Below, one piece after another: positions 49,083 through 57,005 of a DNA stretch of 64,000 nucleotides (position 1 is its first letter; the number at the start of each line of letters is the position of its first letter). Below the pieces are notes generated by a model. That model made no database searches and was not told where the DNA came from. It saw only the letters and a program-made list of their open reading frames with translations. Origin of the DNA: CAYGZQ01 sp964354375 [NCBI: uncultured Planctomycetota bacterium] (GTDB lineage Bacteria; JAJVIF01; JAPKYR01); NCBI GenBank assembly GCA_964354375.1, contig CAYGZQ010000012.1:12768-76767 (forward strand). Reading direction: 5' to 3'. Made by a program: the position numbers and the translations under genes.

Positions 49083-49592
49083 TCACCATCGGTCAAGGTG
49101 AATCCTCGACTTGTCGAAGCGACCGGGATCGCCCTTCCGCTCTTTAGGATACCCGAGCGGAATCAGTGCGAACGGATAGACATGGTCGGGCAGGTCGAGC
49201 AATTCTCTCAGGCCCTCGATAATCGGTCCCCTCGGGTAGACACCGCACCACACCCCGCCGAGTCCCAGGGCGTGCGCCGCGAGAAGAAGATTCTGCGTGG
49301 CGGCTGAGCAGTCCTGCACCCACATCCCATCGTGCTTGTCGAGTTTGGCATCGCCGCACACGAGTATCGCCGCCTGTGCTTCCTTAGCCATCAGCGCGTG
49401 CTTGTGCACGCTCGGAATCTTGTCGAGCGTCTCCCGGTCCCTGATGACGACAAAATGCCAGGGCTGCTGATTACCGGCGGACGGTGCGTACATCGCCGCC
49501 TTGAGTATCTTCTCGATGATCTCGTCCGGAATCGGGTCCTTCTCGAACCTGCGGATACTCCGGCGGGTCAGAATCGCCTCCATCGCGTCCAT
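49083..49592 (-). CDS. Nitroreductase family protein
   Basis: A 169-residue FMN-dependent oxidoreductase. MEAILTRRSIRRFEKDPIPD is the classic N-terminus with the FMN-binding Arg residues, followed by AMYAPSAGNQQPWHFVVIRD and, near the C-terminus, LGLGGVWCGVYP. Short members such as this reduce nitro compounds or quinones with NAD(P)H; the natural substrate is unknown. The spacing to the molybdopterin gene is 31 bases and to the beta-CA-like gene 22 bases, all on the minus strand, suggesting a small redox operon. Confidence 0.92.
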   Translation of the reverse strand: MDAMEAILTRRSIRRFEKDPIPDEIIEKILKAAMYAPSAGNQQPWHFVVIRDRETLDKIPSVHKHALMAKEAQAAILVCGDAKLDKHDGMWVQDCSAATQNLLLAAHALGLGGVWCGVYPRGPIIEGLRELLDLPDHVYPFALIPLGYPKERKGDPGRFDKSRIHLDRW

Positions 49593-49614
49593 GATCTTCC
49601 TCCGTTCGGGCTTC

Positions 49615-49998
49615 TTACTCCTTCACGACCTCCACACTCCACATATCGTTAACGTATAAACCTATCACGCTCACGGGGAGTCCCCATGACTTCACCGCGT
49701 CAATCGCTTTCTCGATCTGAGCCACCTGCTCGTCCCTCGGCACCGGGTTTCCCGCGCAGTCGTGATGGCCCACAACCGCCACGAGCTTCGAGCCGTGCTT
49801 TTCCACCGAGATCTGAGTCCGAACCCAGATCGACTCGATCGCGGACTCGTCGCCTTCCGCAAGCAGCTTGATCGGACCGGCTTCGGTCACCATGTCCACG
49901 AAATCCATGCCCTTTCTCAGCTTGAACCACATAAGCACCGGTTCCTGCACCCGTCCGTCCATGCAGTTTATCGCCGTCGCGAACTTGCCTTCTGTCAC
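49615..49998 (-). CDS. Beta-carbonic-anhydrase-like small protein
   Basis: A 127-residue protein. It keeps the zinc-site pattern of beta-carbonic anhydrases, INCMDGR (Cys12, Asp14, Arg16) and GHHDCAG (His78, Cys81), within a shortened fold: FVDMVTEAGPIKLL, VAVVGHHDCAGNPVP, then PVSVIGLYV. The usual CxDSR becomes CMDGR. At 127 residues it is much shorter than catalytic beta-CAs of about 200, so true CO2 hydration is uncertain. It lies between an SGNH hydrolase gene and the nitroreductase gene in the same orientation. Confidence 0.8.
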   Translation of the reverse strand: MTEGKFATAINCMDGRVQEPVLMWFKLRKGMDFVDMVTEAGPIKLLAEGDESAIESIWVRTQISVEKHGSKLVAVVGHHDCAGNPVPRDEQVAQIEKAIDAVKSWGLPVSVIGLYVNDMWSVEVVKE

Positions 49999-50016
49999 GT
50001 TCAGATCCTCCGCTAT

Positions 50017-51282
50017 CTACTCAGATTCTCTAATTGGATCAGGCGAGCCCTCCTGCCGGCTCGTCTCGTCAATTGCATCCAGTATCGCCAGCGCGATCCG
50101 GCTGTCTCCCTCACGAGTGAAATGTATGCCGTCCGCATCACACTCGCGAGCGATGTCCCACAGGTTGTTCGGATCCCCGCCTTCGCGATGCACACCCACG
50201 TACGGGTCGCCGTCCACGTACGCAAAGCCGTCGTGGCTCTCGACCAGCGCTCTGAGAGATGCATTCCATTCGTCCCTCACTCGCATTCTTGCGTTCGACC
50301 CGTTAGACCAGGGAAGAATTCCAATCACGACAGCAACAATCCCGTTTTGCTCACAAGTGTCGAGTATCGCGGTCCACGATTCAAGGAAAGCGGCCTTCGA
50401 TGTCTTCCCTGTATGCAGATCATTGACTCCGCCGTTGATGATCGCGATTTTCGGTTTCAGCTCCACGCAATCGCGAACCAACCTCTCCTCGACTTGACCA
50501 ATCGTGTTCCCGCCGGTACCCATGTTCTGCACCGTCACACTCAGCGCGTCGGCAACGATATTCGGAAATGACGCAGTGAGATCCATAACTTCTCTCGCTT
50601 CGGTGAACGAGTAATTTCCGGGACGTCCCGCGACAATCGAGTCGCCAATGGCAACGATCACGGGAGCCTGCATGTAGAGATGTATCGGGACCGCCTCGCC
50701 GGGCTCACCGTGCCCGTCCGCCCCGTGTTCCCAATCCACATCGTTGTCGCCGGGATCTTCATCAAACCACAAAACCGCTGCATGCTGCACGTCGCTCCGA
50801 AGAACCAGTTGCGAAACGTCACTGTCGCCGCTCTGTGTCAGTCTTACCCCAAAGTAATCGCCGGTCAGCACACCGTCTATGAGCGATTCAAGGTCCACCT
50901 CGTTGACCTGCCCCGCGACCAGTCGCGAAATCAGGTTTTCCGATTCCCCCACGCGCGCGTATCCGGAACCATCCTCGTTTCTTCTCCAGATGGTTACGTA
51001 GACCCCGTCCGTGTCGGCAAGATCGTTTACATAGAACTCGACCCTCTCGATCATCCCGTCCTCCCTGATCCTCAGTTGCTGGCCCTTGAAGAGAAATTCC
51101 CTCTGAGCCTGACCCTGTGAGCCGGTCAAGGCGCCCGCTACGACGATATCGGGATAGCAGGTGCACGGGACGAGGTCGGGATTCGGCGTGAGAAGGCTGC
51201 ATTCGAGCGACGGGACGGGCCCCGCAAGGCCGAGCGCCATAAGGGCTGTCGCGACCGCGTATATCAGAAGCCGTCTATTCAT
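50017..51282 (-). CDS. Secreted SGNH/GDSL-type hydrolase
   Basis: A 421-residue protein with a signal peptide (LIYAVATALMALGLAG) and no lipobox. Residues about 40-200 form a beta-rich domain with IWRRNEDGSGYARVGESE, which I cannot name. The SGNH hydrolase domain follows: block I AIGDSIVAG (nucleophile Ser215), block III NGGVND (284-288) and block V DADGIHF (Asp384, His387), with GTGGNT supplying the oxyanion Gly. It should cleave an ester, for example an acetyl group on a polysaccharide. The gene is 18 bases upstream of the beta-CA-like gene. An inverted repeat (51311-51370) lies before its start. Confidence 0.85.
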   Translation of the reverse strand: MNRRLLIYAVATALMALGLAGPVPSLECSLLTPNPDLVPCTCYPDIVVAGALTGSQGQAQREFLFKGQQLRIREDGMIERVEFYVNDLADTDGVYVTIWRRNEDGSGYARVGESENLISRLVAGQVNEVDLESLIDGVLTGDYFGVRLTQSGDSDVSQLVLRSDVQHAAVLWFDEDPGDNDVDWEHGADGHGEPGEAVPIHLYMQAPVIVAIGDSIVAGRPGNYSFTEAREVMDLTASFPNIVADALSVTVQNMGTGGNTIGQVEERLVRDCVELKPKIAIINGGVNDLHTGKTSKAAFLESWTAILDTCEQNGIVAVVIGILPWSNGSNARMRVRDEWNASLRALVESHDGFAYVDGDPYVGVHREGGDPNNLWDIARECDADGIHFTREGDSRIALAILDAIDETSRQEGSPDPIRESE

Positions 51283-51310
51283 TCAGGATTTTCTCCAAGG
51301 CGGTTCAAAC

Positions 51311-51370
51311 GGAGCTGTTGAAAAGGCCTCTTTGTGGGGCAGGCTTGTCTTGGACTTTTTCAACAGCTCC
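51311..51370. repeat. 60-bp inverted repeat (possible miniature element)
   Basis: GGAGCTGTTGAAAA at 51311-51324 is the exact reverse complement of TTTTCAACAGCTCC at 51357-51370, with a 32-base core. No flanking direct repeat is seen. It lies between a TPR gene stop and the SGNH start on the same strand, so it could also act as a transcription attenuator. Confidence 0.75.
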
Positions 51371-51383
51371 ATATGCGCAGGTT

Positions 51384-52046
51384 CTATGGCAGGCCAAGTT
51401 CCCGCTTGCAGACGTTTATGGCCTCGGCGGCGGCGGGATGTCCCAGCTCATGCGCCTTCTCAAAACACTGTAACGCCTCCTTCAACCGCCCCACGCTGCC
51501 CAGCATTGTGGCCTTGTTGAACCACGGCAAGGGGAGACGCGGATCGATCCTTATCGCACGATCCTGGCATCCGATCGCATCCTCTATCCGACCGAGATTG
51601 GCGAGCGCAGCTCCCTTGCTCGACCACGCCTCGGCATCCTTCGCGTCGATCCTGATCGCCTCGTCGAAACACTCGATTGCCTCCTGCTGCCTCCCCAGCC
51701 TCCCGAGAGCGACACCCTTGTTGTACCACGCCTGCGTTCCCACAGGATCCATCTCTATCGCACGATCATAGTAGGCCAGCGCCTCATCATTTCTTCCGAG
51801 CCCTGCAGTCGAGCGGCCCCTGCAACACCACGCATGCGCAAGGTTCGGGTCGATCGCAAGCGCGTTATCGAAACAATCGATTGCCTCACCGTGCCGACCC
51901 AGAGTCCCGAGCGCAACTCCCTTGTTGTACCACACAAGCGGATTGTCCCGATCGGCCTCCAGAGCACGATCGAAGCACGCTATCGCCTCTTCGTGCTCGC
52001 CGAGCGCCCCAAACCTGATGCCTTCGCTGTACCAGTCGTTTGCCAT
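51384..52046 (-). CDS. TPR repeat protein
   Basis: A 220-residue soluble protein made of six TPR units from end to end, with the repeating core WYNKGVALGTLGRHGEAIDC, FDNALAIDPNLAHAWCCRGR and YDRAIEMDPVGTQAWYNKGV. No signal peptide or membrane helix, so it is cytoplasmic. It is a scaffold for protein interactions; the partner is unknown. Such repeats are common next to membrane proteins in this window. It lies 105 bases after a membrane-anchored coiled-coil gene on the same strand. Confidence 0.85.
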   Translation of the reverse strand: MANDWYSEGIRFGALGEHEEAIACFDRALEADRDNPLVWYNKGVALGTLGRHGEAIDCFDNALAIDPNLAHAWCCRGRSTAGLGRNDEALAYYDRAIEMDPVGTQAWYNKGVALGRLGRQQEAIECFDEAIRIDAKDAEAWSSKGAALANLGRIEDAIGCQDRAIRIDPRLPLPWFNKATMLGSVGRLKEALQCFEKAHELGHPAAAEAINVCKRELGLP

Positions 52047-52151
52047 CGGCTATGTCGCCTCTTGTCGGGAGTTCATCGAATCCCGCGTCAATTATACAGT
52101 AGCGGTTGCCTGTCCGCCTGCGTCATAGCCACAGCGCCACTGCACGAGAAA

Positions 52152-52541
52152 CTACCGCTCCCCTTCCTTCGACTTCGACTGAAGCTGCCGGATTCGCTTC
52201 TCATAGGCATCGTAATTGCGCAGAGAATCCCCGTCCTTCATCTCCACTGCAATCTGTCTCATTTCCCTGACATGTGCCTGCGCCTCTCGAAGCTCTCCGC
52301 GCTCGATCAGCCCGTCGATGTAGCCGTCCGGCGATGTCACGTCCGACACGATCTGCGCCACCGGGTGCGTCACCTTCATATTTTCCAGCCTCTTCTTTTC
52401 TCTCTCTTCATCGAGCTTCTGCGCGCGCTTGCCGGATACAAGCCATCCGAGCGAGTCGAGTCCCCACTTGATGATCGCGATCAGCACGAATATCGCGAGT
52501 ATTGTGATTACGACTCTTGGGCTGAGCCACAGTCCATACAT
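52152..52541 (-). CDS. Membrane-anchored coiled-coil protein
   Basis: A 129-residue protein with one transmembrane helix at residues about 9-28 (VVITILAIFVLIAIIKWGLD), then a charged helical region (KRAQKLDEEREKKRLENMKV) and a second helix (ERGELREAQAHVREMRQIAV), ending in Lys/Glu-rich sequence. Function unknown; the N-in orientation would put the charged part in the cytoplasm. It is first in a long minus-strand run. The 140-base gap upstream holds a palindromic element (52611-52685) that reaches the stop of the glutamine synthetase gene. Confidence 0.65.
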   Translation of the reverse strand: MYGLWLSPRVVITILAIFVLIAIIKWGLDSLGWLVSGKRAQKLDEEREKKRLENMKVTHPVAQIVSDVTSPDGYIDGLIERGELREAQAHVREMRQIAVEMKDGDSLRNYDAYEKRIRQLQSKSKEGER

Positions 52542-52610
52542 GAGCGGAATACCTCCTCTATCTGGACTTCACTCGGACAGCAGGGTTGCATCGCAGCATG
52601 AGCCCCTAAC

Positions 52611-52685
52611 GTAGTAATGCGCCTCCGGCGCATGGTTCTTGGTCTTCGCCACCGAGAAGAATCATGCGCGGGACGCGCAGGCTAC
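52611..52685. repeat. Nested palindromic element, copy E (TCC/GGA hairpins)
   Basis: 75-bp inverted repeat from GTAG to CTAC. Inner hairpins GCGCC-TCC-GGCGC and TGCGCG-GGA-CGCGCA have the 3-base loops of copies A-D, but the frame differs (GGTTCTTGGT / ACCGAGAAGAATC). The last four bases (CTAC) cover the TAG stop of the glutamine synthetase-like gene. Confidence 0.75.
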
Positions 52686-54109
52686 AGTCCCCAATACAAC
52701 TCGAACTCGAGAGGATGGGGAGCGCCCCAGATGGGGTAGTGCTCGTTCTTGATCTTGTGGGCGACGTAATTCTCGATCAAGCCCTCATCGAACACTCCCC
52801 CCTCGAATAGAAACGCGCGGTCATTCTTGAGGGCCTGGAGCGCCTCCAGAAGATCCCTGGGGAGAAAGCAGGACGGTGACTTCTCCTGATCCACGACCGG
52901 CGGCTCACCGTCGAACGGTCCGAAATTGAGCGGTTCCGGATCGGTCTTCCGTTTTACGCCGTCGATTCCGGCCATCAGAAGCGCGGAAATCGCGAGGTAC
53001 GGGTTCATTGTCGGATCGCCGGGTCGGAACTCGCATCGCGCATGCTGCCCGGTGGAGTATTTCGGTATCCGTATCGCCGCCTCCCGATTGGCCACGGAGT
53101 AGAAGAACCTTGTCGAGGTCTCGTGCCCGGGACGGAGCCTCCGGTAGGAGTTCGTCGTCGGACAGAAGAACGCACACAGCGCCCTTCCGTGACTCAGTAT
53201 CCCGCCGACGAAATTCTTCGCGAGATCGCTCAAGCCGCCATAACCGTTCCCGGCAAACAGGTTACCCTTCCCCTTCAGCAGCCGGAAATGGATGTGCAGC
53301 CCGTTTCCGGCGGCGTCCGCGACCGGCTTCGGCATGAAGCATGCCTCGATCCCGTGCTCCACTGCGATCGATCGCACGATGTATTTCCCGAGGAGAATGC
53401 CGTCGGCTGCGGTGAGCGCTTCGGTGAATCCAAGCTCGATCTCCTGTTGACCGGCCGCGCCCACCTCGACATGATGGTATCGTACGGGAAGGCCGGTCTC
53501 GGCGATCCGCGCCGCCATCTCTGATCGCTCGTTCTGCCAGATGTCCTGCGGATGTGTTACCAGGTAGCTTCCCCCCTCCTTTACTCTCTCGCTCGCGCCG
53601 ACGGTATCCGGCCCGATCGGACGTCCCACGCCCGGCGCGCCGAGTGTAAACCTGGCCCCGTACGGATCGTTGAAGAATCCAGCTTCGGTGAAAAGATAGA
53701 ATTCCAGCTCAGGCGCGCACACGAATGTATCGGCGATTCCGCTCTCCTTGAGATAACCCAACGCGTGCTTTAGGACGGTTCTCGGATCCAGCGGACTTGC
53801 CTGCCCGGTACCCGCTTCCACGATGTCGCCGATCGCGCTCAATGTCGGCGTCTCGAACGTCGAATCGACAAAACAGGCCGACAGGTCCGGCCGCACAGAC
53901 ATGTCGCCGCGTTGAACCTCCCGGAACCTCGGAATGCTCGATGAATCGAACCCGACGCCCATCTGGAGCATGCGCGCATCCAACGACTCCCGCATGAGCG
54001 TGATGTGATGCCACCTGCCGACAAGGTCGCAGAATTTCACGTCGAACTGCCGGATGTCCTCTTCCTCCATGAATCGACGGCAATCTTCGACGGTCTTGAA
54101 AACGAGCAT
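52682..54109 (-). CDS. Type I-beta-like glutamine synthetase paralogue
   Basis: A 475-residue enzyme of the glutamine synthetase family, which joins glutamate, ammonia and ATP. It aligns with the longer bacterial (I-beta) type: GSYLVTHPQDIWQNERSEMA, APELEFYLF, HHVEVGAAGQQEIELGF, GNGLHIHFRL, PTTNSYRRLRPGHE and the typical end HPLEFELYWGL. The metal and ATP sites look intact. Two changes stand out: GYEAPV of normal enzymes is GHETST here, and the adenylylation Tyr (NLYDLP) is replaced (NFGPFDG). So it is either unregulated by adenylylation or works on a different amine. GGAGG before ATG 54109 is better than the ATG at 54133. It is divergent from glnA. Confidence 0.85.
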   Translation of the reverse strand: MLVFKTVEDCRRFMEEEDIRQFDVKFCDLVGRWHHITLMRESLDARMLQMGVGFDSSSIPRFREVQRGDMSVRPDLSACFVDSTFETPTLSAIGDIVEAGTGQASPLDPRTVLKHALGYLKESGIADTFVCAPELEFYLFTEAGFFNDPYGARFTLGAPGVGRPIGPDTVGASERVKEGGSYLVTHPQDIWQNERSEMAARIAETGLPVRYHHVEVGAAGQQEIELGFTEALTAADGILLGKYIVRSIAVEHGIEACFMPKPVADAAGNGLHIHFRLLKGKGNLFAGNGYGGLSDLAKNFVGGILSHGRALCAFFCPTTNSYRRLRPGHETSTRFFYSVANREAAIRIPKYSTGQHARCEFRPGDPTMNPYLAISALLMAGIDGVKRKTDPEPLNFGPFDGEPPVVDQEKSPSCFLPRDLLEALQALKNDRAFLFEGGVFDEGLIENYVAHKIKNEHYPIWGAPHPLEFELYWGL

Positions 54110-54211
54110 AACGAAGCCTCCGGCCTCCCCCATGCGCCACCTTAACGGCCATTTACCCCAACCGCTTCCCTTTTCTATATATATCGTGATTCCGCCCCGA
54201 AAGGATTACAT

Positions 54212-54220
54212 ATTGTATCA
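54212..54220 (-). promoter_or_regulatory. Extended -10 promoter of the glutamine synthetase paralogue
   Basis: TGATACAAT on the minus strand, about 100 bases before ATG 54109. Confidence 0.4.
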
Positions 54221-54235
54221 CGGATACCGATTCTG

Positions 54236-54265
54236 TTGCCCGGTTTCCGGACACTGTGGTAGACT
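54236..54265 (+). promoter_or_regulatory. Promoter of glnA
   Basis: TTGCCC (54236-54241), 18-bp spacer, TAGACT (54260-54265) preceded by GG; 65 bases before the glnA start. Confidence 0.5.
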
Positions 54266-54330
54266 TCCGCGCGTTCCGGATCGTCGGGGGGCGGACCGGA
54301 AATTCGACAAGGAGAAGGTGGGGTGACAGA

Positions 54331-55659
54331 ATGGACTGCAAGACCGCCGGCGATGTGCTCGACGCCGTAAAGGAACGAGACATCAGGTTTGTTCAATGCT
54401 GGTTCAGCGACGTGCTGGGCATCCTCAAGAGCTTCACGATCACACCATCGGAGCTTCAGGAGGCCCTTGAAGAGGGGATGGGATTCGACGGGTCCTCAAT
54501 CGAGGGCTTCGCGCGCATCGAGGAAAGCGACCTGATCGCAAAGCCCGATCCCACGACATTCCAGATTCTGCCCTGGGAGAACTCGGATTCGACGGTGGCT
54601 CGCGTTTTCTGCGACATCCTCAATCCAGACAAGACCCCCTACCAGGGCGATCCCCGCTACGTCCTCAGAAGAATGATCAACCGCATCGCGGACCAGGGTT
54701 ACACGGCCTACATGGGTCCCGAGCTCGAGTTCTTCTATCTCAAGGACAGGAGAAGCTGCGAGGCCCTTGACGATGCCGGCTATTTTGACTCGATCCCTCT
54801 GGACATCGGGCATTCTCTCAGAATGGAATCCGTCTCGGTCCTTCAGTCCATGGGGATCGCGGTCGAGTACGAGCATCACGAGGTGGCCCCGAGCCAGCAC
54901 GAGATCGACCTCAGGTACGACGAAGCGCTCAGGATGGCCGACAAAGCCATGACATATCGAGTCGTGGTCAAGGAGGTCGCGCGACGTCACGGCTGCTACG
55001 CCACGTTCATGCCCAAGCCCATCTTCGGAGTGAACGGCAGCGGCATGCATGTCCACCAGTCCCTGTTCAAGGGCGGCAAGAACGCGTTTTACGATCCCGA
55101 CAACCAGTACCAGCTCTCCGCGCTTGCCAGGCATTACATCGCAGGCCTCATGCGTCACGCGCACGAGATCACCGCGGTCACCAACCAGTGGGTCAACTCC
55201 TACAAGAGGCTCGTGCCCGGCTACGAGGCCCCGGTCTACATCTCATGGGCCAGGCGAAATCGGTCCACCATGATCAGGGTGCCCATGTACAAGCCCGGAA
55301 AAGAGAAGGCCACCCGTATCGAGTTCCGCGCCCCCGATCCCGCCTGCAATCCCTACCTGGCTTTCGCAGTGATGATCGGCGCCGGTCTCGAGGGCCTCAG
55401 CAACAAATACGAGCTCTGCGATCCAGTCGAGGAGAACATCTTCGAGATGTCTCACGACGAAAGAAAAGCTCGCGGCATCAAGGAACTCCCGGGAAACCTC
55501 TATGCCGCTATCCTCGAGCTCGAGAAGAGCGAATTGGTGAGGAAAATCCTCGGCGACCAGTGCTTCAACAAGCTCATCGAGAACAAGAAGATCGAGTGGG
55601 ATCGCTACCGCACCCACGTGTCCCGCTTCGAGGTCGAGACCTATCTGCCGATACTCTGA
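54331..55659 (+). CDS. glnA: Glutamine synthetase, type I-alpha
   Basis: A 442-residue enzyme, the usual length of the short I-alpha type. It has WFSDVLGILKSFTITPSELQ, MGFDGSSIEGFARIEESD, LPWENSD, GPELEFFYLK, EYEHHEVAPSQHEIDLRY, GVNGSGMHVHQSLF, NSYKRLVPGYEAPVYISWAR and RIEFRAPDPACNPYLAFAVM, with the family pattern complete. No adenylylation Tyr, as expected for this type. It is the probable main ammonia-assimilation enzyme. ATG 54331 is chosen because upstream in-frame sequence is Arg-rich and overlaps the promoter. asnA follows 145 bases on, with its own promoter. Confidence 0.95.
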   Translation: MDCKTAGDVLDAVKERDIRFVQCWFSDVLGILKSFTITPSELQEALEEGMGFDGSSIEGFARIEESDLIAKPDPTTFQILPWENSDSTVARVFCDILNPDKTPYQGDPRYVLRRMINRIADQGYTAYMGPELEFFYLKDRRSCEALDDAGYFDSIPLDIGHSLRMESVSVLQSMGIAVEYEHHEVAPSQHEIDLRYDEALRMADKAMTYRVVVKEVARRHGCYATFMPKPIFGVNGSGMHVHQSLFKGGKNAFYDPDNQYQLSALARHYIAGLMRHAHEITAVTNQWVNSYKRLVPGYEAPVYISWARRNRSTMIRVPMYKPGKEKATRIEFRAPDPACNPYLAFAVMIGAGLEGLSNKYELCDPVEENIFEMSHDERKARGIKELPGNLYAAILELEKSELVRKILGDQCFNKLIENKKIEWDRYRTHVSRFEVETYLPIL

Positions 55660-55697
55660 ACGCTGACAGTGGCAGGTTCTGGAGGCGGCGTTTTTCC

Positions 55698-55714
55698 CGC
55701 TGTCGCGGCGTTTT
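55698..55714 (+). terminator. Weak hairpin after glnA
   Basis: CGCTG-TCG-CGGCG (one G-T pair) then TTTT, 38 bases after the stop. The stem is only 5 bp and could be chance. Confidence 0.3.
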
Positions 55715-55718
55715 CCAA

Positions 55719-55747
55719 TTGAAATTCCCCGTCCAAGATGGTAGCTT
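55719..55747 (+). promoter_or_regulatory. Promoter of asnA
   Basis: TTGAAA (55719-55724), 17-bp spacer, TAGCTT (55742-55747) preceded by GG; 57 bases before the start. Confidence 0.6.
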
Positions 55748-55804
55748 ATCGGTCCTTTTGATAAGAACGCTCTCTGCAATAACAGAAGGAGATGATCGAG
55801 CGAA

Positions 55805-56941
55805 ATGGCGATTACAGACAAGAAGGCTGACCTGGCAGGGCCCGGCATCGGCAACTATGAAGACCTGGAGAAGATGCTGCCGACCGACTACAAGCCCATC
55901 CTGGACCCGAAGGAAACCCAGATCGCCCTCAAGGAAGTCAAGGGTTACATCGAGGATGGTCTCGGGAAGGAACTTAACCTGATTCGAGTCGAGTGCCCAC
56001 TCATCGTGGACGCTTTGAGCGGCATGAACGACTACCTGGACCGGGACGGCTCGCGCACGCCGATCCCGTTCCACATCTCGAACGACTACAACGTGAATCC
56101 CATCGACGCGCAGGTCGTGCAGGCGGTCACAAAATGGAAAAGATGGGCGCTGAAGCAGTACGGCATGCAAGTGGGAGAGGGGCTCTTCACCGACATGCGC
56201 GCGGTCCGAAAGGACTACTTCCTGGACCACGACCACTCCGCCTATGTCGACCAGTGGGACTGGGAGAGGGTCATCACCGTCAAAGACCGCAACCTCAACT
56301 TCATGAAGGACGTTGTGAGAAAAATCTGGAAGGTTCTCAAGGGCGCCGAGCAGCACGCTCAAAAGCTGTTTCCGAAGCTCAAGGGCGGCAAGTACCCGGA
56401 CCTTCCGGATGAGCTTGTATTCTTGCACGCGGAGGAAATCCTCGACATGTTCCCGGACCTGCCGCGCAAACAGCGTGAGACGGCTATCCTGCAGAAGTAC
56501 CCGGCCGTTTTCATCATCGGCATCGGGTGGACTCTGAAGGACGGGTATCCGCACGAGATGAGAGCCGCGGATTACGACGACTGGGTGACGGAAACGGTCA
56601 GCGAGGACGGGAAGCCCATGCACGGCATGAACGGCGACATACTGGTCTGGAACCACATCACCAAGCGCCGTCACGAGCTGACCTCGATGGGTGTCCGAGT
56701 CACTAAGGAGACCCTCAGGAAGCAGCTCGAGATGACCGGCCAGCTCGATTTCCTCAAGCTGCCGTACCATAAGATGATTCTCAACGACGAGATTCCTCTG
56801 TCCATCGGCGGCGGGATCGGGCAGTCCCGAACCTACAGCTACATTCTCAAGAAGGCCGCGCTGGGCGAGTGCAGCGTCACCGTGTGGCCGAGAGTGCTCC
56901 GCGACATGTGCGCGAAGAAGAACATCCACCTGCTGCAGTAA
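55805..56941 (+). CDS. asnA: Aspartate-ammonia ligase (AsnA type)
   Basis: A 378-residue asparagine synthetase of the AsnA type, which uses free ammonia, aspartate and ATP. It has the class II aminoacyl-tRNA-synthetase-like core: GEGLFTDMRAVRKDYFLDHD, HSAYVDQWDWERVI, RAADYDDWVTETVSEDGKPM, GMNGDILVWNHITKRRHELT and the ATP loop LSIGGGIGQSRTYSYIL. It is about 45 residues longer than the E. coli enzyme (330), through the N-terminal 45 residues and small insertions. AAGGAG lies about 14 bases before the ATG, rather far. It stands with glnA and the GS paralogue as an ammonia-assimilation group and has a strong terminator. Confidence 0.93.
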   Translation: MAITDKKADLAGPGIGNYEDLEKMLPTDYKPILDPKETQIALKEVKGYIEDGLGKELNLIRVECPLIVDALSGMNDYLDRDGSRTPIPFHISNDYNVNPIDAQVVQAVTKWKRWALKQYGMQVGEGLFTDMRAVRKDYFLDHDHSAYVDQWDWERVITVKDRNLNFMKDVVRKIWKVLKGAEQHAQKLFPKLKGGKYPDLPDELVFLHAEEILDMFPDLPRKQRETAILQKYPAVFIIGIGWTLKDGYPHEMRAADYDDWVTETVSEDGKPMHGMNGDILVWNHITKRRHELTSMGVRVTKETLRKQLEMTGQLDFLKLPYHKMILNDEIPLSIGGGIGQSRTYSYILKKAALGECSVTVWPRVLRDMCAKKNIHLLQ

Positions 56942-56969
56942 GAAGAGCTTTTGGCTAGCCAACACGAAT

Positions 56970-56998
56970 CCCGGCGAGATGATCGCCGGGGGTTTTTT
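56970..56998 (+). terminator. Rho-independent terminator of asnA
   Basis: CCCGGCGA/TCGCCGGG, 8-bp stem with a 5-base loop, then GG and six T; 28 bases after the stop. Confidence 0.92.
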
Positions 56999-57005
56999 AC
57001 GTCCA

